The translations under genes were made by a program, and so were the position numbers. The notes below the pieces were generated by a model, which saw only the letters and a list, made by a program, of their open reading frames with translations, was not told where the DNA came from and made no database searches. From an uncultured Duganella sp. (GTDB taxonomy: Bacteria; Pseudomonadota; Gammaproteobacteria; Burkholderiales; Burkholderiaceae): a stretch of 5,604 nt of DNA. The stretch spans positions 1 to 5,604 of the forward strand of contig CAMLSG010000283.1 in the NCBI GenBank assembly GCA_946482635.1. The letters are read 5' to 3'. This document shows, piece after piece, positions 1 to 5,604 of the stretch; the first letter of the stretch is position 1, and each line of letters begins with the position of its first letter.

Positions 1-2683
1 GGTCGTCGGGATGGATGGCCTCAAGCCAGTCCTCGCCGTCCTTGCCGCTGGCATCAGCTTCCCAGCATACTTTGGCGATCCCGCGCAGCAGGTCGCGCAG
101 GCGGTTTTCGCTGGCGAGCAAGGCGGCTTGCGAGCGGGCCCGCTCGAATTCCACGCCGATGCGGGCAACCGCCTCGGCGAACAGACCGATTTCTGTCGTA
201 CTCCATTCACGCGCAGCCGCCTGGCATGCGAGGAAAAAGCCCAGCCACTGCTCTCCCTTGCGGCAGGCGGCCCCCAGCAAAGCGCCGCGCCTGCCGGCAA
301 GCGCAGCCAGGTCACCTTCGACGGCATGCGACAGGTCCGCTTCCACCGTTGTTTCGCCGGCGCGCCAGCATGCCAGCGCCTGCTGCCCCAGCGCCTCCAC
401 CGCTCCCGCGCCGTGCAGCGCCGGCACACCCGCCGCATGGCCCGGCAGCACGGTGTAGCGGCCGGACTGGATCCTCGCGAAAGCCAGTTGCGGCACCGCC
501 AGCCGCTCGCCCAGCATGCGGCAGCCGAGTAGCAGCACCTGCATCGGGTCCGCCTGGGGGCGTAGGACGTCGCCCAGCTGCAGCAGAAATTCCTGGTCGC
601 CGGCCATGGCGCGCGCCTCCTCCTCGGCTGCACGGCGGCGACTGATGTCGAAGAAAGTCATCACCGCGCCAGCAATCACGTCGTCCCCGGTGCGGTAAGG
701 CCGCACCCGGACGATATAGTGGCGGCCATCGGTGGCGGCCACCTCCCGCTCCAACGGCTGCAGGTTGCCAAATGTGGCGGCTACGTCCTCCTTGAGCTGG
801 GGATATTCCAGCCGGTGCGTAATGTCCAGCAGGCTGCGGCCGACGTCGCGCGGGATCAGGTTGAAAATGCCGGCAGCGCGCGGCGTGAAACGCTTGACTG
901 TCAGGTCGGGGCTGACAAAGATGGTGGCCAGGTCGACTGAAGCGATCAGGTTGGCCAGGTCGTCGTGCGCCCGTCCGCTATCGTCGAGCCGCGCCTTGAG
1001 CTCGGCGTTGACGGTGGATAGCTCCTCGTTATGCGACTGCAGTTCTTCGCAGCCGCTTTCCGCTTGCGAAAGTCGGTCACGCAACTCGTCGAGCGAAAGG
1101 TGGTGCGGCTGTGCGGCGCCGGCACCGGTTGGCACGTGGGCGAAGCTGACGCGGTGGCGCAAGGCCGGCATTTGTGCTTCTGCCGTAGCGAGTGCCTCGG
1201 TGCCGGGCTCCGCCACCTGCGGGCGTCCTTGAATGACACGCGCGCGGTAAATCCGGTGCGTGCGATCAAGCTGCGAAAACAGTTCCGGCACGCTCCCTGC
1301 CGTCTCAGCATTGCCGAGGAAGAGGATGCCGCCGCGCCCCAGGCTGAAGTGGAAGCGTTGCAGCACATGCCGCTGCATTGCCCGATCCAGATAGATCATG
1401 AAGTTGCGGCAACTCACAAGGTCAAGGTCGGAGAATGGAGGATCGCGCAACAGGTTATGGCTGGCAAAGGTGATCAGTTCGCGCAAGGTTTGGCGCACGC
1501 GGAATTGCTTACCGGAGCGCACAAAATACCGCTCCAGGCTGTCCTGCGGCACCTCGTCCTGGATGGTCGCCGGATACAAACCGGCTCGTGCCACGCCCAG
1601 CGCCTGCTCATCGATATCGGAAGCAAAAATATGGATGCGCGGCGGATCGCTCATATTGCGTGCCGCATCGGCCAGCAGCATCGCCAGCGAATAGGCCTCC
1701 TGCCCGGTCGAACAGGCGGCAGCCCAGGCCCGGAAATCGCCCTTGGCGCGCGCCTCCAGCATGGCCGGCCGCACCGTCTCGCGCAATTTTTCAAACGCCA
1801 GCCGGTCGCGGAAGAAACCGGTCACGCCGATCAGCAAGTCCTTCATCAGCCTGCGCGCTTCGTCGCCATCATTGGCCATCAGCGTGCGGTAGGCCGCCAC
1901 ATTGTGCACCCCGTGCAGGTGCAGGCGGCGCTCCAGGCGGCGCTGGATGGTCGGCCGCTTGTAGTGGCGGAAATCGTGCCCGGTATGTTGATGCACCATT
2001 TCCAGCACTTCCTGCAAGGCTTGCGCCTCGGCTTCCGCCTCCGTGCCGTCGCCCACCAGGACGGGGCTGGCAGCGGCATCGCACAGCATCAGCAGGCGCG
2101 CCGAGATATCGTTGGCCGGCAGGATGATGTCGGCCTGGCTGGCCTTGATTGCCGCCTGCGGCAAAGTGCCGAATTGCGCATCTTGCGGCAACTGGACAAT
2201 GGTGGTGCCTCCCTGCTCGCGCAAGGCCGCAAGGCCGCCGCAACCATCATGCCCCATGCCCGACAGCAGCACGCCCACGGCGCGCTGGCGGTGCGACAAG
2301 GCCAGTGAATGGAAAAAGTAATCGATGGCGCCCAGCGTGGTGTGGCCGGCATTTGCTTCGTCAATGAACAGGTAGCGGTCTTCCACTTTCAGCAGCGTGC
2401 CGGGCGCAATCACGTAGATGTGGTTGACCAGCACCTCGGTGGGGTGCTGCGTCACCTGCGACACCGGCATCTTGCTGAAGCGCTGCAAGGCTTCGGCGCA
2501 CTGGCTGGGGTGGTCCGGCAACAAATGCATGATGACCACAATGGAGAAACCGGGTTGTGCCGGCAAGCCCGGCAGCATGCGTTCCAGCGCCGCCAGGCCT
2601 CCCGCCGACGCACCAATCCCGACTAGCGGAAAAGTGACGCTGGCCATGCCCAACTCAGCCTTCAGGGTGTTCGGCGCATTCAT
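1..2683 (-). CDS. CheB-CheR hybrid signalling protein with PAS and GAF domains (C-terminus beyond the window)
   Basis: Partial: 894 codons read without a stop from ATG 2683-2681 to the left edge. An in-frame TAG at 2710-2708 limits the 5' end, and AGGAG at 2699-2695 supports this start; Met13 is a weaker alternative. Residues ~17-205 are a CheB methylesterase (glutamyl ester hydrolysis) with the whole triad: S26 in GASAGG, H53 in MHLLPDH, D146 in GMGHDG. There is no receiver domain in front. Residues ~222-300 are the CheR N-terminal helical domain (TGHDF, HYKR, IGVTGFFRD), and ~317-485 the AdoMet methyltransferase fold (CSTGQEAYS 324-332, ASDID 354-358, HNLLRDPPF, SCRNFMIYL 424-432). Then come a short coiled coil (~530-575), a PAS domain (~578-690), a GAF-like domain (~695-850) and the start of another PAS (IHPDD at the edge). 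No membrane segment is visible, so it is cytoplasmic. Proteins of this layout often end in a histidine kinase, but that part cannot be seen. Family assignment is firm; signal and partners are unknown. Confidence 0.95.
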   Translation of the reverse strand, partial: MNAPNTLKAELGMASVTFPLVGIGASAGGLAALERMLPGLPAQPGFSIVVIMHLLPDHPSQCAEALQRFSKMPVSQVTQHPTEVLVNHIYVIAPGTLLKVEDRYLFIDEANAGHTTLGAIDYFFHSLALSHRQRAVGVLLSGMGHDGCGGLAALREQGGTTIVQLPQDAQFGTLPQAAIKASQADIILPANDISARLLMLCDAAASPVLVGDGTEAEAEAQALQEVLEMVHQHTGHDFRHYKRPTIQRRLERRLHLHGVHNVAAYRTLMANDGDEARRLMKDLLIGVTGFFRDRLAFEKLRETVRPAMLEARAKGDFRAWAAACSTGQEAYSLAMLLADAARNMSDPPRIHIFASDIDEQALGVARAGLYPATIQDEVPQDSLERYFVRSGKQFRVRQTLRELITFASHNLLRDPPFSDLDLVSCRNFMIYLDRAMQRHVLQRFHFSLGRGGILFLGNAETAGSVPELFSQLDRTHRIYRARVIQGRPQVAEPGTEALATAEAQMPALRHRVSFAHVPTGAGAAQPHHLSLDELRDRLSQAESGCEELQSHNEELSTVNAELKARLDDSGRAHDDLANLIASVDLATIFVSPDLTVKRFTPRAAGIFNLIPRDVGRSLLDITHRLEYPQLKEDVAATFGNLQPLEREVAATDGRHYIVRVRPYRTGDDVIAGAVMTFFDISRRRAAEEEARAMAGDQEFLLQLGDVLRPQADPMQVLLLGCRMLGERLAVPQLAFARIQSGRYTVLPGHAAGVPALHGAGAVEALGQQALACWRAGETTVEADLSHAVEGDLAALAGRRGALLGAACRKGEQWLGFFLACQAAAREWSTTEIGLFAEAVARIGVEFERARSQAALLASENRLRDLLRGIAKVCWEADASGKDGEDWLEAIHPDD

Positions 2684-2694
2684 CGGGATCTCGG

Positions 2695-2699
2695 CTCCT
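2695..2699 (-). promoter_or_regulatory. Ribosome binding site of the CheB-CheR gene
   Basis: AGGAG on the minus strand lies 11 bases before the ATG at 2683. The spacing is slightly long but it is the best Shine-Dalgarno match available. It favours this start over the internal Met13, while the TAG at 2710-2708 excludes anything longer. Confidence 0.55.
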
Positions 2700-2775
2700 G
2701 ACCCATTCTAGCCCTTCCTGAAAAATTAGCGTTTCTTCTATGGATCTAGTATTCTTCCGGCAACTTCTTTCATAA

Positions 2776-2781
2776 AAAGGA
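2776..2781 (+). promoter_or_regulatory. Ribosome binding site of the first M16 gene
   Basis: AAAGGA sits 7 bases before the ATG at 2789, an ideal spacing. The protein from this ATG begins directly with a signal peptide, which confirms the start. Confidence 0.75.
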
Positions 2782-2788
2782 CACCCCG

Positions 2789-4105
2789 ATGAAGTTGAAA
2801 CTTCTGGCAGCGGTGCTGGCCTACGCGGCCGCTTCGTACGCCCAGGCCGCATTGACGGCCGACCAGGTCAAGACCTTCACGCTGAACAACGGCATGAAGT
2901 TCATTGTGCTGGAAAGTTCAAGCATCCCGAATGCGACCATGTACACCTTCTACAAGGTCGGCTCGCGTAACGAAGCGCCTGGCACCACCGGCCTGTCGCA
3001 CTTCTTTGAACACATGATGTTCAACGGCTCGAAGCACTACGGCCCGAAAATGTTCGACCGCACCATGGAAGCCAACGGCGGCTCCAACAACGCCTACACC
3101 AACAGCGACGTGACGGTGTACCAGGACTGGTTCCCGGCCTCTTCGCTGGAGACCATTTTCAAGCTGGAAGGCGACCGTATCGCGCACCTGTCGATCGACC
3201 CGAAGATGGTGGAGAGCGAGCGCGGCGTGGTGCTGTCCGAACGCAGCACCGGCCTTGAGAATTCCAACGTCCAGATGCTGGTGCAGGAACTGGACAGCGT
3301 CGCCTTCGTGGCCCACCCTTACGCCATCCCGACCATCGGCTGGGAATCGGACATCAAGGCCTGGACCCAGCAAGACCTGCAGAACTACTTCCGCACTTAC
3401 TACGCGCCGAACAATGCGGTGTCGGTGATCGTCGGCGACGTCAAGGTCGACGACGTGAAGAAGCTGGCCACCAAATACATGGGCAGCATCCCGAAACGCG
3501 CAGCGCCGCCGGCCGTGCGTACCGTGGAGCCAGAACAGAAAGGCGAACGCCGCCTGTTCGTCGCCAAGCCGTCCGCGACCTCCGCCAACCTGATCGTGGC
3601 GTACAAGGTGCCGGAACGCGCATCCGCCGATACCTACGCGCTGGATGTGCTGCAATCCGTGCTCACCGAAGGCAAGACATCGCGCCTGTACAAGGCCCTG
3701 GTGGAAACCCGGCTGGCGACCAGCGTCGGCGCCAACAGCAGCGACGGTTTCGACCCGGGCCTGCTGTACATCATGACCGTGGCCGCCGCCGGCGTGGAAC
3801 CTGCGACGATCGAAAAAGCCATGCTGGAGGCGATCGACAAGGTTGCGAAGGAAGGCGTGAGCGAAGAAGAACTGCAGAAGGTGAAGAATTCGCGCCTGCT
3901 GGGCATCTACCGCCTGCAGGAAACCATCAACGGCAAGGCGCAATTGCTGGGCAACTATGAGGTCTTCAACGGCGACTTCAAGAAAGCCTTTGACGCCCCG
4001 GCCGCCTACGAAAAGCTGACCACGGCCGACATTCAGGCCGTCGCCGCCAAGTACCTGAAAAAATCGACGCGCACCATTGGCGTGCTGGCCGCGAAGGAGG
4101 ACTGA
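2789..4105 (+). CDS. Secreted M16-family zinc metallopeptidase, catalytic subunit
   Basis: 438 residues, complete, the usual length for an M16B subunit. Residues 1-20 form a Sec signal peptide (KLK, hydrophobic core, then AQA as cleavage site), so the protein should be periplasmic. The N-terminal M16 domain (~30-185) carries the inverted zinc motif HFFEH: H71 and H75 as ligands, E74 as general base. ERGVVLSE supplies the distal Glu, best aligned as E151 (75 residues after H75), with E144 also conserved. NAYTNSDVTVY (101-111) is the usual substrate-edge strand. The C-terminal M16 domain (~190-370) is present, but the Arg/Tyr pair that binds substrate in family members is replaced (V305 and T311 at the aligned places). 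It is followed after 3 bases by a partner gene that has this pair, so I infer it is the zinc-bearing half of a heterodimer that cleaves peptides in the periplasm. Natural substrate unknown. It resembles proteins often annotated PqqL-like, but nothing here links it to PQQ synthesis. Confidence 0.95.
   Translation: MKLKLLAAVLAYAAASYAQAALTADQVKTFTLNNGMKFIVLESSSIPNATMYTFYKVGSRNEAPGTTGLSHFFEHMMFNGSKHYGPKMFDRTMEANGGSNNAYTNSDVTVYQDWFPASSLETIFKLEGDRIAHLSIDPKMVESERGVVLSERSTGLENSNVQMLVQELDSVAFVAHPYAIPTIGWESDIKAWTQQDLQNYFRTYYAPNNAVSVIVGDVKVDDVKKLATKYMGSIPKRAAPPAVRTVEPEQKGERRLFVAKPSATSANLIVAYKVPERASADTYALDVLQSVLTEGKTSRLYKALVETRLATSVGANSSDGFDPGLLYIMTVAAAGVEPATIEKAMLEAIDKVAKEGVSEEELQKVKNSRLLGIYRLQETINGKAQLLGNYEVFNGDFKKAFDAPAAYEKLTTADIQAVAAKYLKKSTRTIGVLAAKED
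4094..4100 (+). promoter_or_regulatory. Ribosome binding site of the second M16 gene, inside the end of the first
   Basis: AAGGAGG, a near-perfect Shine-Dalgarno, lies within the last codons of the upstream gene and 8 bases before the ATG at 4109. The upstream TGA (4103-4105) falls between this site and the start. This arrangement suggests translational coupling and roughly matched production of the two subunits. Confidence 0.85.
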
Positions 4106-4108
4106 TCA

Positions 4109-5491
4109 ATGAAGAAACTGATTTCCGTAGTACTCACCGGCGCAGCCGCAGCCACCGCACAAGCGGCCGAATTCAAGCTGCCCGCCTTCGAAACCGCCAA
4201 GCTGGCGAATGGCCTGACCGTGTACATGATGGAGCGCCACGACGTGCCGCTGGTCGCCGTGCGCGCCGTGGTCAAAGCCGGCGCCGTCAACGACGGCAAG
4301 CAAGCCGGCCTGGCCAACCTGACCGGTGACGGCGTGCTGCTCGGTTCCGCCAAACATAGCAAGGCCGAAATCGACCAGGCCTTCGACTTCCGCGGCGCCG
4401 TACTGGCCGGCGGCGGCAGCGTCGAGCAATCGACCGTCGCCGCCAACTTCGCCCGCAAGGACACCGACACCCTGCTGCCGCTGTTCGCAGAGCTGGTCCA
4501 GGCGCCAAGCTTTGATGCGGCCGAGCTCGACAAGCTGCGCGCGCGCAAGGTGGACGGCCTGAAGCAAGCCAAGGAAAGCCCGCGCCTGGTGGTCGGCAAT
4601 TATTACCGCGCCATGCTGTTCGGGAATGCGGCGTACGCCAATCCATCGTCGGGTACCGTCAACAGCCTGACAGCGCTCAAGCAGGACGACGTGAAGGCCT
4701 TCCACCAGCGCTACTTCCGCCCGGACAACGCGGCGCTGGTGGTGGTCGGCGATTTCGATCCAGCCGACATGCGCAAGAAAGTGGAAGCCCTGTTCGGCCA
4801 ATGGAAAGCCGAAGGCCCCGCCCCGCAACGCGCCAACTACGGCACGGTGCTAGCGGACAAGGCACGCGTGTGGGTGGTCAACAAATCCGACGCGATCGAA
4901 ACCACCTTCCTGATCGGCGGCCCCGGCATCGCGCGCAATGACCCCGACTACGTGCCGCTTCAGGTACTGAACACGGTGCTGGGCGGACGCTTCACCTCAT
5001 GGCTGAACGACGAACTGCGCGTGAACTCCGGCCTGACCTATGGCGCCAATTCGGGCTTCAATACCCTGTCGCAAACCGGCACGTTCTCGATCTCCAGCTT
5101 CACCGCGCTGCCGAAAACGGAAGCCGCGCTGGACCTGGCGCTGAAGACGTACGACCGCCTGTGGAGCAAAGGCATCGACAAGGCGACGCTGGATTCGGCC
5201 AAAGCCTACGTGAAGGGCCAATTCCCGCCGCGCTACGAAACCAGCGAACAACTGGCCTCCCTGCTGGGAGACATGTACGCCAACGACGTAGGACGCAGCC
5301 AGATCGACAACTTCATGAAAGACGTCGACAGCCTGACGCCGGAGCGCGCCAAGCAACTGGTAGAAAAGCACTTCCCGCGCAAGAACCTGCAGATGGTCCT
5401 GGTCGGCAAAGCGTCCGAGATCGGCAAGATCGCCACCAAATATGGCGAAGTCACCAACCTCGAAATCACCGCCGACGGCTTCCAACCATAA
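4109..5491 (+). CDS. Secreted M16-family protein without zinc site, partner subunit
   Basis: 460 residues, complete, ending in TAA 5489-5491. Residues 1-19 or 1-20 are a Sec signal peptide (KK, hydrophobic core, AQA|A), so it goes to the periplasm like its neighbour. The fold is clearly M16: N-terminal domain ~28-185 and C-terminal domain ~188-370 (VVVGDFDP 211-218, LGGRFTSWLNDELR 291-304). At the position of HxxEH it reads NLTGD: N70, G73 and D74 replace both His ligands and the catalytic Glu, and the distal Glu region is RARKVDGLK. It therefore cannot bind catalytic zinc in the usual way. The Arg/Tyr pair of the C-terminal domain, R304 and Y311 in LRVNSGLTYG, is intact. In two-subunit M16B enzymes the non-zinc partner supplies this pair to hold substrate across the cavity. 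From that and from the tight operon I infer a non-catalytic but required partner of the 2789-4105 product. Annotation pipelines commonly call such genes insulinase-family peptidase, which would overstate its own activity. Confidence 0.94.
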   Translation: MKKLISVVLTGAAAATAQAAEFKLPAFETAKLANGLTVYMMERHDVPLVAVRAVVKAGAVNDGKQAGLANLTGDGVLLGSAKHSKAEIDQAFDFRGAVLAGGGSVEQSTVAANFARKDTDTLLPLFAELVQAPSFDAAELDKLRARKVDGLKQAKESPRLVVGNYYRAMLFGNAAYANPSSGTVNSLTALKQDDVKAFHQRYFRPDNAALVVVGDFDPADMRKKVEALFGQWKAEGPAPQRANYGTVLADKARVWVVNKSDAIETTFLIGGPGIARNDPDYVPLQVLNTVLGGRFTSWLNDELRVNSGLTYGANSGFNTLSQTGTFSISSFTALPKTEAALDLALKTYDRLWSKGIDKATLDSAKAYVKGQFPPRYETSEQLASLLGDMYANDVGRSQIDNFMKDVDSLTPERAKQLVEKHFPRKNLQMVLVGKASEIGKIATKYGEVTNLEITADGFQP

Positions 5492-5500
5492 CAAAAGTCG

Positions 5501-5527
5501 GGGTCGCAATAAAAGGGGACGTGACCC
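5501..5527 (+). repeat. Small hairpin (GGGTCGC / GTGACCC) just after the M16 operon
   Basis: Bases 5501-5507 and 5521-5527 pair over 7 positions, including one G-T wobble, around a 13-base A/G-rich loop. It starts 9 bases after the stop codon of the second M16 gene. No T run follows on the plus strand, so it is not a standard intrinsic terminator for the operon; on the minus strand a short TTTT would follow. It may be a copy, possibly degraded, of a GGGGTC...GACCCC intergenic repeat that I recall seeing in Oxalobacteraceae genomes. That resemblance is from memory and unverified. Confidence 0.4.
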
Positions 5528-5604
5528 GTAAAATGGGGGGGGCCCGGGTTTTGGGACCCCCACGGTGAAAAAACACGGTGTGAAGCGCGGGAGAGCGGGT
5601 GGGG
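5528..5604. other. Non-coding tail with homopolymers, possibly low-quality contig-end sequence
   Basis: This stretch has no believable gene. It contains a run of eight G (5535-5542), CCCGGG, TTTT, GGGACCCCC (5553-5561), a six-A run (5568-5573) between two CACGGTG copies (5561-5567 and 5574-5580), and a G-rich end. The texture differs sharply from the clean coding DNA before it. It could be a G-rich intergenic element, but runs like these at a sequence edge often reflect base-calling or assembly errors. Confidence 0.5.

Larger units (their letters stand above)
2684..2788. promoter_or_regulatory. Divergent intergenic promoter region between the CheB-CheR gene and the M16 operon
   Basis: This 105-base spacer separates two divergent genes and must carry both promoters unless they lie inside the coding regions. 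Bases 2701-2780 are about 39% G+C, far below the flanking genes. For the minus strand, TTGCCG (2763-2758) and TAGAAG (2740-2735) are 17 bases apart, each matching 4 of 6 sigma-70 consensus bases. For the plus strand, TAGTAT (2747-2752) is a possible -10 (4 of 6) but has no good -35. The region's role is a safe inference from gene layout; the individual boxes are weak guesses. No clear operator palindrome is seen. Confidence 0.5.

Noticed and set aside
946..1368. 140-codon minus-strand frame that might suggest a separate gene or a frameshift in the CheR-PAS linker
   Set aside because: The CheB-CheR frame is continuous with no stop through this region and gives the expected linker, coiled coil and PAS sequence, so there is neither a frameshift nor a second gene.
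1031..2308. 425-codon open frame on the plus strand across the CheB-CheR gene
   Set aside because: It is antisense to a gene with unmistakable CheB and CheR motifs. Its protein is rich in His, Gln, Arg and Ala without any recognisable domain, the usual product of reading GC-rich coding DNA on the wrong strand.
2705..2710. TAGAAT on the minus strand, 5 of 6 matches to a -10 box for the CheB-CheR gene
   Set aside because: Transcription would start at or inside the ribosome binding site, and the aligned -35 position (AACGCT) does not match the consensus.
2760..2788. GCAACTT (2760-2766), 6 of 7 matches to a sigma-E -35 box ahead of a periplasmic peptidase operon
   Set aside because: A -10 box at the required spacing would fall on the ribosome binding site and start codon, and no match to the sigma-E -10 consensus is there.
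2918..3943. 341-codon open frame on the minus strand across the first M16 gene
   Set aside because: Antisense shadow of the M16 coding sequence: composition dominated by His, Val, Gly and Arg, no domain, no ribosome binding site of note.
4106..4828. 240-codon open frame on the minus strand across the second M16 gene
   Set aside because: Antisense shadow for the same reasons; the opposite strand encodes a complete M16 protein with a signal peptide and strong ribosome binding site.
5501..5561. Intrinsic terminator after the M16 operon
   Set aside because: Hairpins can be drawn, but none is followed by a T run on the plus strand, and the downstream half of the region is of doubtful quality.

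Overview
The window reads as chromosomal DNA from a GC-rich Gram-negative bacterium, most likely a betaproteobacterium of the Oxalobacteraceae type (Massilia, Duganella, Janthinobacterium, Herbaspirillum). That placement is inferred from codon use (strong G/C third positions), the two Sec-type periplasmic signal peptides and the general look of the proteins. No rRNA or other marker gene is present to prove it.

There are three genes. Bases 1-2683 on the minus strand hold the N-terminal 894 residues of a large multidomain signalling protein: CheB methylesterase, CheR methyltransferase, short coiled coil, PAS, GAF, and the start of a second PAS. The gene runs off the left edge, so its C-terminal output domain is not visible. 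A 105-base AT-rich intergenic region (2684-2788) separates it from a divergent two-gene operon on the plus strand. The operon encodes two secreted M16-family (pitrilysin / processing-peptidase-like) proteins at 2789-4105 and 4109-5491, only 3 bases apart, with the second gene's Shine-Dalgarno inside the end of the first.

The two M16 proteins have complementary defects. The first keeps the inverted zinc motif HxxEH plus the distal Glu but lacks the C-terminal Arg/Tyr pair. The second has lost all zinc ligands (H to N, E to G, H to D) but keeps the Arg/Tyr pair. This is the signature of an obligate two-subunit M16B peptidase, analogous to mitochondrial processing peptidase but predicted to be periplasmic. 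The CheB-CheR hybrid is probably functionally unrelated and shares only the divergent promoter region.

The last ~110 bases (5492-5604) contain no gene. They hold a small GGGTC/GACCC hairpin followed by an odd homopolymer-rich stretch that may be poor-quality contig-end sequence. I see no mobile element, CRISPR array, tRNA or rRNA. Apart from the split-active-site peptidase pair and some domain contractions in the signalling protein, this is a fairly ordinary region; I did not find convincing evidence of a wholly new system.
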